Assembly: GCA_002478145.1 (NCBI GenBank) | Contig: DLMI01000073.1 | Location: 1-64,000 of the forward strand | Source: Acidobacteria bacterium UBA7540 | GTDB lineage: Bacteria; Acidobacteriota; Terriglobia; UBA7540 | Direction: 5' to 3' | DNA length: 64,000 nucleotides | Shown: positions 26,602-35,971 of the stretch, piece by piece | Position numbering within the stretch: the stretch's first letter is position 1 | Layout of the letters: the number at the start of each line of letters is the position of its first letter | Made by a program: the position numbers and the translations under genes | Notes under the pieces: model-generated | Seen by the model: the letters and a program-made list of their open reading frames with translations, nothing else | What the model was told of the DNA's origin: nothing | Databases searched by the model: none

Positions 26602-27968
26602 CTTGAACGTTTCCACATCCTCCAAAGAAAGTATGCGGGAATGCCGCTGCCGACCAGCGCGAGTACCCACACTGAGTCCGACCCTTGATTGATCAGCACC
26701 ATCACTGACAGAATAACAAAAATGGCCGGTATGAAAGGATATCCCCAGGTGCGATAGGGACGCGCCAGCCCGGGCATGCGGCGGCGCAGAATGAAAATGC
26801 CGGCGGTGACCAAGGCGTAAAAGAGAAACTCGGAAAAGATCACCTTGGTGAAAAGGCCTTGGTATTGGCCGGTCAGCGCCAGCAGGCAGGCGATGACGCT
26901 CTGGGCCGCGATAGCAGCCGCCGGCGTGCGGAAGCGAGGATGCACACCTGCCAGGAATTGCGGGAAAAGCCCATCGCGAGCCTGGGCGTAAGGGACACGC
27001 GAGCCCGACAGGATGGAACCATTCAGCGCCGCAAAGCTCGAAATCATTACGCCGATGGCGATAAACGTCCCACCGGCTTTGCCCATGAATTGCCGGGCAG
27101 TGTCAGCGGCGACTGTGTTGGTCGATGCGATGTTCGTGGGGGACAAAACGTAAAAGTACGCGATGTTGACGAGAACGTAAACTGTTATCACGAGCAATGT
27201 GCCGAGGATGAGAGCTCTGGGCATATTCCGCTGCGGATTCTCGACCTCACCGGCCACCATGCTCAGGTTGTTCCAACCGTCGTAAGCCCACAGCGCAGCA
27301 ACCGTCGCGGCACCGAAGGTGGTGAGAAGGCTCGCCTGAGATCCGAACTTTACGGGCGCCCGGAAATGTTCAAATGATCCATGGCCAAGCGCCAGGCCAA
27401 AGACAATGAGGGTGAACAGCACGAGCAGTTTTGCGGCCGTAAAAAAGGTCTGGGTGCGGCCGCTGCGGCGGACGCCCAGGATGTTCAGGCCCGAAAGAAA
27501 CAGTACCATGAGCGCCGCTCCAACTTGCAGGCCCGTCAACCGTAGGGTCGCGGAGTGACCTGCAATTTGCACCGGCGTTTGCCAGAGGGCTTCGTTCAGG
27601 CCAGGGAAAAAGTAAGCGAGGTAGATGACGAAACCGGTGGCAATGGTGGCAATCGACCCGCTCTTCGCCACCATAAACTGCGTCCAGCCGTAAAGGAAGC
27701 CCATCATCGGTCCATAAGCCCGATGCATGTAAACGTATTCGCCGCCTGCCTCCGGAAGCGCCGCCCCCAGCTCCGCGTAGCCAAGCGCCCCGAACAGGCT
27801 GAGCACGCCGGCAAGTATCCACACCACGATGACCCATACGGGGGCGCCAACTTGCCGGAGCATGATGCTGGGCACCACGAAGATTCCGGTCCCAATCATC
27901 GTCCCGGCCACCACCGAGGTGGCCCCGTAAACGCTCAGCCCTTTGACCAGTTCCCGCCGTTGTTCCAT
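26598..27968 (-). CDS. APC-superfamily amino acid permease
   Basis: A 456-residue, 12-helix inner-membrane transporter, closest in look to the LAT-type exchangers (SteT/YfnA group). The helix 1 signature is SVVAGTMIGTGIFVVPS. LGYAELGAALPEAGGEYVYM marks helices 2-3, and AALWAYDGWNNL lies in helix 6. The substrate is probably a neutral amino acid, by family only. The gene is followed with a four-base overlap by the GH18 gene if that starts at its GTG. Confidence 0.88.
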   Translation of the reverse strand: MEQRRELVKGLSVYGATSVVAGTMIGTGIFVVPSIMLRQVGAPVWVIVVWILAGVLSLFGALGYAELGAALPEAGGEYVYMHRAYGPMMGFLYGWTQFMVAKSGSIATIATGFVIYLAYFFPGLNEALWQTPVQIAGHSATLRLTGLQVGAALMVLFLSGLNILGVRRSGRTQTFFTAAKLLVLFTLIVFGLALGHGSFEHFRAPVKFGSQASLLTTFGAATVAALWAYDGWNNLSMVAGEVENPQRNMPRALILGTLLVITVYVLVNIAYFYVLSPTNIASTNTVAADTARQFMGKAGGTFIAIGVMISSFAALNGSILSGSRVPYAQARDGLFPQFLAGVHPRFRTPAAAIAAQSVIACLLALTGQYQGLFTKVIFSEFLFYALVTAGIFILRRRMPGLARPYRTWGYPFIPAIFVILSVMVLINQGSDSVWVLALVGSGIPAYFLWRMWKRSR

Positions 27969-28555
27969 TGTCAGACCGGTATTTGGTAGGTAGTAGGTGG
28001 TAGGCGGGGGCGAACACTGCCCACTGCCGACTGCTTACTGCCTACTTTCTTCCGCCTACCGCCAACTGCTTACTGCCTACCCCCGCCGAGCCGGAGCCCG
28101 AAAGCGCAAAAGTCAGGGCAATTTCAAGTTGCCTCTGAACCCGCTCTGCCATTGTGAGGCAGGGAGTGCGTTAGAGGCAAGGCCCGGAAGGCCGATCCCG
28201 CCGCGCGGGATGGCCCAGACCCAAGGAGTTGGCGATTGAGCCCGTAGACGACCCTGCTCTTGCACTCCTTGGATTGGGGACCAGTGGATTACGATTGGTC
28301 GGAGCGTGGTCCGGCTCCTTCCTACTTAGCGCCCACGGGTTAACACCTGCCACCTATTAACCACCTTTCTTTTCAACAACATTCCCGCTTTTTGCCGCTA
28401 AGTACCTGTGTTTTCATAGACATTCCAGCTTCGAGGCCAAGTTTTCCACAGCGGTACTTTGTTTTCATAGAGATTCCCGCGTTGCTCGTTCAATTTTGAA
28501 GAGTTCTTTTTTGCTTTCCTCTACCATGGCAGACTTCTTGTCTGTGGTGCGCCGA

Positions 28556-28575
28556 GCCCGCTTGCGGGCTTTTCG
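28556..28575 (+). terminator. terminator-like hairpin
   Basis: AGCCCGCTTGCGGGCTTTT: a seven-base stem with a short loop followed by four T. No gene on the plus strand ends just before it, so its role is unclear. Confidence 0.3.
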
Positions 28576-28838
28576 TCCCCCTTGGCACATTTTCGGGAAT
28601 GGGTTTGGGCGGGCCGTAGCCCGCCAGCAGGCGGGTCGCATCGTGTTCCCAGCAGGACGGCACCTCTTGCGAAGCATCAACGTACAGTTCTAGCCTATCT
28701 TGTTGCGTTTGTCAAGAGACAGGAAGTCTGCTTCGGTACGTCAACTGACGGACCGGCGTGAGCTTGTCTGATTTTTCACAGCGCGGCCCCGTGGCCGCAA
28801 CCAAAATGAGACCCTCTGCGTGCTCCGTGCCTCTAGAG

Positions 28839-28885
28839 CCTTAACACAAAGAGCACGGAGGATCTCCGTGACCTCCGTGTTAAGG
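28839..28885. repeat. double-stem palindrome
   Basis: Outer arms CCTTAACAC/GTGTTAAGG (28839-28847, 28877-28885) enclose inner arms CACGGAG/CTCCGTG (28854-28860, 28864-28870). CTTTTC follows. Copies of the CACGGAGGACACGGAGG unit continue to 28915. Confidence 0.5.
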
Positions 28886-29046
28886 CTTTTCTGGGCACGG
28901 AGGACACGGAGGCACGACTAACACGAGGAGAAATCTGCGCGCCGCGACAACGTCCTGGCGACTAGTGCTACAGAACGGTAGGTGGTAGGTCGGGCAAGCA
29001 AAGCCTGCCACCTACCGCTTTCTGCCTGCCGCTTGCTGCCCTCTGC

Positions 29047-30528
29047 CTACTGCTTACTGTCCTTCCCCAGCCCCCAGTCCCGAGCCCCCAGTCCCCAGCC
29101 TCCCATCGAGCTCACCGCCCATCCCACAACGAAAGTGACCACCGTTCCGAGGGCGACGTACCACGTCCAGGCGAGGGATGTGCACCCTGCCACAACTCCC
29201 ATGGTAGCCAGGGCGACAAGGGCGCCGGTCAAAGCCCCCCGACTATTGGCGCGCTTGGTAAGAACCCCCAACAGGAAAATCCCCAACATGCTGCCGTAAG
29301 GAACGCTGGCAATGGTCAGCGCCAATTCCAGGACGCTGCGGTGAAGATGTTGTGCCACCAGCGCGATCATTACGAGCACGGCGCCCCATCCTAAAGTCAC
29401 GGCGCGGGAGACAGCAAGGTAATGCTTCTCGCCGGCGTTCGGCCGAACGAAGGGCTTGTAAAAATCCACCACTGAACTGGACGCCAGGGAGTTGAAGGCC
29501 GCGCTTAAATTGGCCATAGCGGCAGCGATAATGGCCGCGATCAGCAAGCCCGCCAGCCCGCGAGGCAGTTGCGTCACCACGAAGGTGGGGAATATCTGGT
29601 CCGCCCGCGCAAAAGGGTTGGGAGGCGGAAAGTGCTTGTAGAAAGCAAAAAGCACTACACCCACCACCAGGAAAAGGGTGAATTGCAGGAGGATGAGCAA
29701 TCCGCTCGAGAGCAGGGCCGCCTGGCTTTGGCGCCGATTGCGCGCGGCCAGCAGGCGCTGAACGATCAACTGGTCCGTGCCGTGACTGGCCGTAGTCAGG
29801 AACGTTCCGCCCACCAACCCCGACCAAAACAAGTAGGGCTCATGCCAATTGAAATGGAAGTTGAAGACCGCCAGCTTGTTCCCTTCGGAATGTGCCAGGC
29901 GGCTTACCTCTGTCCACCCGCCTGGGATGGCGTGTAACGCCAGGGCCAACGCCACCGCGGTCCCCGTGAGATAAATGAGCAACTGGATAACGTCTGTCCA
30001 AATCACCGCGGTGAGTCCCCCTTCAAAAGTGTAGAAGAGGGTCAGCGCTGTGATGATGAGCAGAGCCGCCAATACGCCACTCTTGAAAACAACCCCAATC
30101 ACAATCGCGATGGCGAACACGCGAACGCCTTCAGCCAAAGCTCGCGTGGTGAGGAACAGCGCCCCGGTGAAGACCTTCAAGGCCCGGCCGAACCGCTGCT
30201 CGATAAGCTGGTAAGCCGTGAACATTTCACCCGCAAAGTACCGGGGAATGAGAGCGAAGCTCACTACCACGCGGCCCACCAGGTATCCAAACACCAGTTG
30301 CAGGAAGCCCAGGTTGGAATGGTAAGCGATGCCGGGCGTGCTGATGATGGTCAGGATGCTGGTTTCGGCTGATACAACGGAAAAAGAGATTGCCCACCAG
30401 GGCAGACGACGCCCGCCCAGAAAATAATCGTGTAAGGTCCGCTGCCTCTTCCGGAAATGGGCTCCGAAGATGGTGATGGCGCCGAGGTAGGCGATCACCA
30501 CCAGGAGGTCAAGCCAACTAATTGCCAC
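29047..30528 (-). CDS. sodium:solute symporter (SSS family)
   Basis: A 493-residue, 13-helix Na+-coupled transporter. Family marks are HDYFLGGRRLPWWAISFSVV, VVSAETSILT in the early helices, and GTFLTTASHGTDQLIVQRLL, the SSS signature in the middle. The substrate (sugar, sialic acid, amino acid or other) cannot be told. The last 20 residues (GGWGLGARDWGLGKD) are encoded by an iterated GGGACTGGGGGCT spacer repeat, so the original C-terminus was probably replaced. Faces the glycosidase cluster from upstream on the same strand but 1 kb away. Confidence 0.88.
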   Translation of the reverse strand: MAISWLDLLVVIAYLGAITIFGAHFRKRQRTLHDYFLGGRRLPWWAISFSVVSAETSILTIISTPGIAYHSNLGFLQLVFGYLVGRVVVSFALIPRYFAGEMFTAYQLIEQRFGRALKVFTGALFLTTRALAEGVRVFAIAIVIGVVFKSGVLAALLIITALTLFYTFEGGLTAVIWTDVIQLLIYLTGTAVALALALHAIPGGWTEVSRLAHSEGNKLAVFNFHFNWHEPYLFWSGLVGGTFLTTASHGTDQLIVQRLLAARNRRQSQAALLSSGLLILLQFTLFLVVGVVLFAFYKHFPPPNPFARADQIFPTFVVTQLPRGLAGLLIAAIIAAAMANLSAAFNSLASSSVVDFYKPFVRPNAGEKHYLAVSRAVTLGWGAVLVMIALVAQHLHRSVLELALTIASVPYGSMLGIFLLGVLTKRANSRGALTGALVALATMGVVAGCTSLAWTWYVALGTVVTFVVGWAVSSMGGWGLGARDWGLGKDSKQ

Positions 30529-31096
30529 GCGCGCTCCTTGGAACCAGCTCTCAGCCGTCAGCTTTCAGCGATCAGCGTACAGCCGTCAGGAAGGATACCC
30601 GTACAAGTGACGAGTGACAAGTGACGAGTGACGAGCGGAAAAGCAGGTTACAGGTGGCAGTAGCGCAGGTCCCGTCCCGCAGGGCGGGAGACCTGCGCCT
30701 CTTCAAACACAGAAAGCAGAAGGTCCAGCAGTATGAACAAAGTTGTGCAGCCAGATATCAGGCGTTTGGGGATCAAAAAGCCGCCCCAGTGTCATTCTGA
30801 GGCCCCCGTTCTTTGGGGCCGAAGAATCCCTGCAGTTTCCTTGAACGGCCATCCAGTGGATGTTTCCTGCGAACTGCGGAGATCCTTCGTCGTCCGCCAA
30901 TAAGAATGGCGGACTCCTCAGGATGACATGCCTGGGGTGTGCGCCGTGTCTGTGCAACTCCAACTTCCGAGTTCGGGTTAAAGGCAGTAGGCGGTGGAGA
31001 GGCGAAAGCAGTTCAGAATTCAGCCTTCAAAACTCATAATTACTTCGGCCTCGGGCACTGCTCTTCAATGAATCAATGGCTCGATGATTCAGTGGC
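30529..31096. other. 568-bp spacer, repeats only
   Basis: No gene. Contains GTGACGAGTGACAAG repeats (30603-30645), a GGTCCCGTCCCGC/GCGGGAGACC hairpin near 30668-30695, copy 4 of the TGTCATTC palindrome (30790-30929), and iterated CAATGGCTCGATGATTCAGT units (31068-31120) that run into the end of the next gene. Confidence 0.5.
30790..30929. repeat. imperfect long palindrome, TGTCATTC family, copy 4
   Basis: The left arm begins GTGTCATTCTGAGG and contains GAAGAATCCCTGCAGTTT. The right arm contains AACTGCGGAGATCCTTCG and ends CTCAGGATGACAT. Closest to copy 2. Confidence 0.55.
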
Positions 31097-31906
31097 TCAA
31101 TGACTCAATGATGCAATGTTCCTTGGGTTCAGCCGTCGGACGCAGTGAGCGATGATGTACTTGCGAACCTGATCGGGCATGCGAGGGTCGAGGCAGATGT
31201 CCCGAAGGTCGTTGACGGTGATGTCCGGCAGGAAGGCGAGCAGGCGAGCGAAAGGGGTCAGCGGATGGCGAATCAATGCCAGACGCAGGTGATAGGGGCG
31301 CGACCATCTTTCGTGATGGGAAAGCAACTCCATCAGCACGGCCGGGAGCTCGCTCAGGGCCAGAACCTTGAGCAGGTGGTCTTCCGAAAGGTAAGGATTG
31401 CTCAAGGCGGCGCGGATCAGCTCTGCATCCTGTGTTACAAGCAATGCGGCCGCGACGCGTCCCGAACCCCGGCGCGCCAGGGTTATCTTCTCTCCGCGGG
31501 GGAGGGCTTCCAGCTTTTTCAAGACCGTTTCCTCCGCCAGCTTTTTCACCTGCGGGGGCGCCGCCGGAGTCTGGCTCACCCGCGCCAGGTCGAAAAGGTG
31601 GAGGACTTTCATCAGAGGCAAGGAAACCAGGCGAGGGGTCCTGGGATGACGGACAAGGGCAAGCTTCACACGGTAACTGCGCACGGCCTGGGCGTGTTGA
31701 CCCAGTTCGCGCAGCGCCTCCTTGGGCAGGTCCTGGCGCTCCAGCAGGCGGAGCAGATCGTGCTCCTTAAGGTTTGGGTTGCGCGCCAGGGCGAGCAGGA
31801 CTTCCTTGGCCGTTTCCTTGAAAAACGGCTCGAGCCTGGAGCGGGGGACCACCGCAGCCAGTCCGGCTCGTTCGGCGACCGGGGTGTGGGAATATGCTTC
31901 TGCCAT
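31097..31906 (-). CDS. helical repeat protein, hypothetical
   Basis: A 269-residue soluble protein with no family I can name. It contains two copies of a roughly 68-residue unit: ALARNPNLKEHDLLRLLE through SYRVKLALVRHPRTPRLV, and ALSNPYLSEDHLLKVLAL through PYHLRLALIRHPLTPFAR. The pattern (NPxLxExxLLxxL and LAL[VI]RHPxTP) suggests a HEAT-like helical scaffold. No signal peptide. The final residues (NIASLSH) are encoded by an iterated TCAATGACTCAATGATGC repeat, so the natural end may have been altered. Confidence 0.7.
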   Translation of the reverse strand: MAEAYSHTPVAERAGLAAVVPRSRLEPFFKETAKEVLLALARNPNLKEHDLLRLLERQDLPKEALRELGQHAQAVRSYRVKLALVRHPRTPRLVSLPLMKVLHLFDLARVSQTPAAPPQVKKLAEETVLKKLEALPRGEKITLARRGSGRVAAALLVTQDAELIRAALSNPYLSEDHLLKVLALSELPAVLMELLSHHERWSRPYHLRLALIRHPLTPFARLLAFLPDITVNDLRDICLDPRMPDQVRKYIIAHCVRRLNPRNIASLSH

Positions 31907-32286
31907 CCTTTCCTGATTCTAATAGGTCTCTTGGACCGCTGCAACGCCGCACCCATCATCGGGCCCGGCTGACAAAACAATGTCCGCCGGCGCAATCCGC
32001 CCGAATAGTGGTATGATATGTGTGTCAGCGAGAGAGGCTATCTTTCTCCCGCCGTCAGCATCCAAGTTAACAGATGAAAAACGTCAATGGGCGGGTGAAG
32101 GGTAAGTACGATTTTGCTTGAATTGTTCTTCAATCCTTGATATTTGAATTGCGTCATTTTATAGAGTCACTTCGTCCAGCAAACGCTTACGGTGTGCGCG
32201 GACCGCAAGGTTTGAAGAAGGAAACGAGATGGAGCGCGCCCGAATTCTCAACAAAGTCAAAACCCCAATACAGAGGTAGCGTGACA
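31907..32286. other. spacer between divergent repeat-protein and TPR genes
   Basis: 380 bp with no gene. A TATGAT hexamer at about 32021 could be a -10 box for the TPR gene, but no matching -35 is seen. Confidence 0.35.
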
Positions 32287-33645
32287 ATGAGGAAACCAAC
32301 TGCGCTTTGGAGCTTCACCCTGCTAGTCAGCCTTGTGGTATGGACGCCTGCGGTGCAGGCTGCCGCCAAACCACAGCACGTCCTGAGGGGGGCATTCGCT
32401 CATCAATGGAATGCGCCTCCGCAAGCAGCACCGGCCAAGAACTGGAAGAGCAGGGACGAATACGACGCCTATACTGCAATGGGCAATGAGAAGGACCCTA
32501 ACAAGAAGATCTCGCTGGCCGAGGCGCTCCTCCAGAAGTATTCGAACTCGGACTTCAAGGATCTCGCCTACGTTGTGGAGATGCAAACCTACCAGCAATT
32601 GAACCAACCCGATAAGGCCGTCGAGGCAGGTCATAAGGCTCTGGAGGCCAACCCGGAGAATCTTGATGCCTTGAGGTTCCTGAGTTTTGTGTTCCCGTTC
32701 GTTTACAAGGCCGACGATCCCGAGGCGCCGGCCAAGCTTTCGCGCGCTGAGAGCGATGCCAAGCATGGCCTCGAAGTGCTCCAGAAGCTACAGAAGCCCG
32801 CCGGGGTTTCCGATGAACAGTTCAACCAGGCGTTGAAAGGTTTGCGGGCGGTCTTTAACGGGACCGTGGGGTTTGTGGCCCTTCAGCGCAAGGACTACGC
32901 GGCTGCCATCACTTCCTATAAAGCCGCTTCCGAAGACAACCCCAGTGATTGGTACGTCTTTTATCGCATGGGTCTGGCGTACCTGTACTCGAACCCTCAC
33001 GATTACGACCATGGCATCTGGTATATCGCTCGCGCCTTAGCCCTGGCTCAAGCCGCGCCGGACCCGAACGCCGACGAGTTCGGCAAGTACCTTAAGCAGA
33101 CCTATATCGGATATCACGGTAACGACCAGGGATTGCAGGACATCGTGACACAAGCCGCCTCTTCCGTGAACCCACCCGACGGTTTCAAAGTGGTCGCGAT
33201 GGAAGCTCCGAAGCACACCGGGAACGCCCAGGTTGATGGCTTCAATGACATGACCTACCCTCTCAAATTCGGCGGAGAGACCGCGCAAAAAGCCTGGGAC
33301 ATCCTGAAGGGACAAGCCCTCGGGCTGGGAGGGGTTGTGGAGAGCGTCGTGAAAGGTTCAGAAGCTGGAACCTATCTGGTCCGTATCGGCATCCTTGACA
33401 CGACGAAGGCCACGCCGGGTGCCTACGACATTGAGGTGAAGGACTCGAAGCAGCCCAATGTCAAAAACCTTGCGCCGGGCGACGCCGTCACTTTCAAAGG
33501 TACAGCGGATTCTTATACAGCCACGCCCAACGTCGTGTTGACGGTAGCTGGCGAGATTACCCAGCCCGACCCGCTGCCCGACAAACCACCGGAGAAGCCG
33601 AAAGCCCCCGTGCATCACCACCCTGCGCATACGACCACACAGTAA
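32287..33645 (+). CDS. secreted TPR-repeat protein
   Basis: A 452-residue exported protein. The signal peptide ([19 protein letters not shown], cleaved near VQAAA) is followed by tetratricopeptide-type helices (about 60-270), recognisable in [20 protein letters not shown] and [22 protein letters not shown]-terminal beta-rich part (about 330-430) and a proline/histidine tail ([15 protein letters not shown]) complete it. The start at 32287 is preferred over longer frames because the signal peptide starts there. Function unknown; likely a scaffold in the periplasm. It ends in a good terminator at 33671-33711. Confidence 0.78.
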   Translation: MRKPTALWSFTLLVSLVVWTPAVQAAAKPQHVLRGAFAHQWNAPPQAAPAKNWKSRDEYDAYTAMGNEKDPNKKISLAEALLQKYSNSDFKDLAYVVEMQTYQQLNQPDKAVEAGHKALEANPENLDALRFLSFVFPFVYKADDPEAPAKLSRAESDAKHGLEVLQKLQKPAGVSDEQFNQALKGLRAVFNGTVGFVALQRKDYAAAITSYKAASEDNPSDWYVFYRMGLAYLYSNPHDYDHGIWYIARALALAQAAPDPNADEFGKYLKQTYIGYHGNDQGLQDIVTQAASSVNPPDGFKVVAMEAPKHTGNAQVDGFNDMTYPLKFGGETAQKAWDILKGQALGLGGVVESVVKGSEAGTYLVRIGILDTTKATPGAYDIEVKDSKQPNVKNLAPGDAVTFKGTADSYTATPNVVLTVAGEITQPDPLPDKPPEKPKAPVHHHPAHTTTQ

Positions 33646-33670
33646 ACCAGAGCTTCCGGACCAAGAAATT

Positions 33671-33711
33671 GCGCAGCGCCGAGCCAAAAGGCTGGGCGCT
33701 GCGCTCTTTTT
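33671..33711 (+). terminator. intrinsic terminator after the TPR gene
   Basis: GCGCAGCGCC (33671-33680) pairs perfectly with GGCGCTGCGC (33695-33704). GCC/GGC pairs inside around AAAA, and TCTTTTT follows. It separates the TPR gene from the GxxExxY cassette. Confidence 0.8.
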
Positions 33712-33726
33712 GGCAGGCAAGAACAA

Positions 33727-33758
33727 ATCCGCAGATTGCGCAGATGACGCAGATGAGT
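33727..33758. repeat. left direct repeat of the GxxExxY cassette
   Basis: ATCCGCAGATTGCGCAGATG followed by ACGCAGATGAGT. It matches 34133-34164 at 31 of 32 positions, with a period of 406 bp. The start codon of the enclosed gene (33753) lies inside it. Confidence 0.75.
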
Positions 33759-34133
33759 GAAGAAAGACGCGACGAGAGGACCTACGCCATCATCGGGGCG
33801 GCGATGGAGGTACACCGCGACCTGGGGACGGGGTTTCTCGAGGCGGTATATCAAGAAGCGCTGGCCCGTGAATTCACCTTGCGGGGAGTTCCATTTCGCC
33901 GCGAGGTCGAGTTGCCGGTGTTTTATAAAGGCGAAAAGCTCAGCACGAGTTACCGCGCCGATTTCATATGCTTCGACTCGGTGATTGTGGAGCTGAAAGC
34001 CTTGGCCCGGCTGACGGGGGTCGAGCAGGCTCAACTGATCAACTACCTCAAGGCCACGGGCTTTGAATTCGGCCTACTGCTGAACTTCGGCGCACCGTCA
34101 CTTGAATACAAGCGATTTGTCCACAGTAAGTGA
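33753..34133 (+). CDS. GxxExxY protein, PD-(D/E)XK nuclease-like
   Basis: A 126-residue protein of the GxxExxY family (TIGR04256, PDDEXK_3). The naming motif is G27-F-L-E30-A-V-Y33. A nuclease-type core follows: D70 in RADF and E80-L-K82 in VELKAL, the D...ExK pattern. Activity and role are not established for this family. The gene is enclosed by 32-bp direct repeats. The left copy supplies its start codon (33753; 33744 is an alternative) and the right copy begins on its stop codon. No normal ribosome site is present. It sits between a terminator and gcvT. Confidence 0.85.
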   Translation: MSEERRDERTYAIIGAAMEVHRDLGTGFLEAVYQEALAREFTLRGVPFRREVELPVFYKGEKLSTSYRADFICFDSVIVELKALARLTGVEQAQLINYLKATGFEFGLLLNFGAPSLEYKRFVHSK

Positions 34134-34164
34134 TCCGCAGATTGCGCAGATGACGAAGATGAGT
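34133..34164. repeat. right direct repeat of the GxxExxY cassette
   Basis: Same 32 bases as 33727-33758 with one C-to-A change. GCCATCTGCGGAATCTGCGG follows about 20 bases later in inverted sense. Confidence 0.75.
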
Positions 34165-34298
34165 CAAGACTGGCGTTAATCTGTGCCATCTGCGGAATCT
34201 GCGGATTATACCCACACTCGTTGCCTTGACCGGATCGTTGAGAGTGTGTTAGGTTGGTTGACTTGCATTGATGGCTTTTGTCGCTTGGGGGAGAAAGG

Positions 34299-35408
34299 TT
34301 GGCGACGCCGACAGGACTGGCTTTGAAGCGCACGGCGCTCAATTCTTTGCACAAGGCCCTGGGCGCCAAGATGGTGGAATTTGGGGGCTGGGAGATGCCG
34401 GTGGAGTATTCCGGCATCATCCAGGAACACCTCGCGGTCCGAAGGGCGGCAGGGCTTTTCGATGTAAGTCACATGGGGGAGATCGAGGTCAGTGGGCCTC
34501 GTGCTTTATCGCTCCTCCAGCACATCACTTCCAACGACGCGTCCCGCCTGAAGGATTTTCAGGCCCAATACAGCGCCTTGATGCATCCAAAAGGAAGCGC
34601 CGTAGATGACTGCGTGGTACACCGCTTGGCGAAGGACCATTACTTCCTCTGCGTCAACGCGGCGAACGCGGACCGGGATGTGGATTGGATGGTTCAGCAC
34701 AACGGCGTTGGGGCTGAGGTGCGCAACGTTTCCGGCGAGTATGCGCAGCTTGCTCTTCAAGGCCCACACGCCGTGGAGATCATATCCAAGGTGGCGGACA
34801 CGACGGTCGCGGGGCTCAAGTATTATTGGTTTTGCCGCACTCGATGCTGCGCTGTGGAGGGCATTCTGGCGCGCACCGGCTATACCGGCGAAGACGGATT
34901 CGAATTTTATTTCCCGCCGGCAGAGTCGGAGAAGGTGTGGAACACACTGATCGAAGCTGGCAAGCCGGAAGGGTTGGTTCCCGCAGGCCTGGGCGCAAGG
35001 AACACCCTCCGGCTCGAGGCAGGCTACCCCCTTTACGGCCACGAGCTCGATGAAGAAACCACCCTGCTCGAAGCCAACCTGGGTTGGATCGCGAAGCTTG
35101 AAAAAGGTGAATTCATCGGCTGTGATGTCCTGCTGCGACAACGAGCCCAGGGCCCGCGCAAGAAGCTGGTGGGTTTTGAAATGACCAACCGGGGAATTGC
35201 GCGCGACGGTTATAGTGTTTACGTCGAAGGCAAAATCGCCGGCCATGTGACCAGTGGTTCGTACGCGCCGTTTTTGAAGAGGAACATCGGCATGGCCTAC
35301 ATCTCCCCCTCCCTGGCTGAGGTGGGCCGGGAGATTGAAGTCGATATTCGTGGCAAGATGGCAGGCGCGCAGATTGTTCCCCTGCCCTTTTACAAAAGGC
35401 AGAAGTAG
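34299..35408 (+). CDS. gcvT: glycine cleavage system T protein (aminomethyltransferase)
   Basis: Transfers the methylene group from the lipoyl-bound aminomethyl intermediate to tetrahydrofolate and releases ammonia. 369 residues from TTG 34299, which follows GGGGGAGAAAGG; a TTG at 34278 is the alternative. Conserved parts: ALGAKMVEFGGWEMPVEYSG, FDVSHMGEIEVSG, the folate-binding GILARTGYTGEDGFEFYF and LGARNTLRLEAGYPLYGHEL. First gene of a four-gene cluster. I see no glycine riboswitch upstream. Confidence 0.94.
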   Translation: MATPTGLALKRTALNSLHKALGAKMVEFGGWEMPVEYSGIIQEHLAVRRAAGLFDVSHMGEIEVSGPRALSLLQHITSNDASRLKDFQAQYSALMHPKGSAVDDCVVHRLAKDHYFLCVNAANADRDVDWMVQHNGVGAEVRNVSGEYAQLALQGPHAVEIISKVADTTVAGLKYYWFCRTRCCAVEGILARTGYTGEDGFEFYFPPAESEKVWNTLIEAGKPEGLVPAGLGARNTLRLEAGYPLYGHELDEETTLLEANLGWIAKLEKGEFIGCDVLLRQRAQGPRKKLVGFEMTNRGIARDGYSVYVEGKIAGHVTSGSYAPFLKRNIGMAYISPSLAEVGREIEVDIRGKMAGAQIVPLPFYKRQK

Positions 35409-35423
35409 ATCGGGAAATCGGCT

Positions 35424-35538
35424 GATCGGGAGATCGGGTGAACTGTCGAAAAGCGAAAAACGAAAATCGAAAGCTCGCGGCGATTTTCGTTTTTCGAGTT
35501 TCGATTTTCGAGCTTCCTGTTCACCCGATCTCCCGATC
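35424..35538. repeat. long two-tier hairpin between gcvT and gcvH
   Basis: The outer arms are a perfect 20-bp inverted repeat beginning GATCGGGAGATCGGG (35424-35443 with 35519-35538). Inside is a perfect 16-bp pair, CGAAAAACGAAAATCG (35454-35469) with its complement (35481-35496), leaving an 11-base loop. Further GATCGGG units flank it on both sides. No T-run follows, so it is not a standard terminator. Confidence 0.75.
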
Positions 35539-35581
35539 ACCCGATCACCCCATCTCCGGTCCCGTGAGAGAGTGAGCATCC

Positions 35582-35971
35582 ATGTATCCCCAAGAGTTTC
35601 TCTACACAAAAGAGCACGAGTGGATCCGAGCGGACGAAGAGATCGGCACCATCGGCATTACTGACCACGCCCAAAAGGAACTGGGCGATATCGTGTATGT
35701 TGAGCTTCCGAAGCCGGGTGAACACGTGGCCGCCAACGAGAGCTTCGGGACGGTCGAATCCGTGAAGGCAGTCTCCGAGATCTACTCCCCTGTCAGCGGA
35801 GAAGTGGCTGCCGTGAACACCAAGCTACAGAACAATCCCGAGATGCTGAACAGCGATCCCCACGGCGAAGCATGGCTGGTTCGGGTGCGGCTCTCGGACC
35901 GCAGCGAGATCGAAAAGCTGATGACCGCGGATGAGTATGAAGCTTATATCCAAAAGGAAAAATCCACCTGA
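35582..35971 (+). CDS. gcvH: glycine cleavage system H protein
   Basis: Lipoyl carrier that shuttles the aminomethyl group between P, T and L proteins. 129 residues, normal length. The lipoylated lysine is K62 in TVESVKAVSEIYSPVSG. DIVYVELPKPG precedes it. The stop codon overlaps the gcvPA start by one base (TGATG), so translation is coupled. Confidence 0.96.
   Translation: MYPQEFLYTKEHEWIRADEEIGTIGITDHAQKELGDIVYVELPKPGEHVAANESFGTVESVKAVSEIYSPVSGEVAAVNTKLQNNPEMLNSDPHGEAWLVRVRLSDRSEIEKLMTADEYEAYIQKEKST

Larger units (their letters stand above)
27969..29046. other. 1.08-kb spacer, repeats only
   Basis: No gene I can support. From left to right: iterated GTAGGTGGTAGGCGG and ACTGCTTACTGCCTAC units (27985-28085, again 28978-29060); AT-richer sequence at 28340-28490; a GAGCCCGCTTGCGGGCTTTT hairpin with T-run near 28556-28575; and a double-stem palindrome at 28839-28885. 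An open frame at 28496-28693 has no protein-like composition. Confidence 0.5.

Noticed and set aside
34165..34298. Glycine riboswitch upstream of gcvT
   Set aside because: The conserved aptamer motifs are absent; the region is mostly repeat and an ordinary leader.
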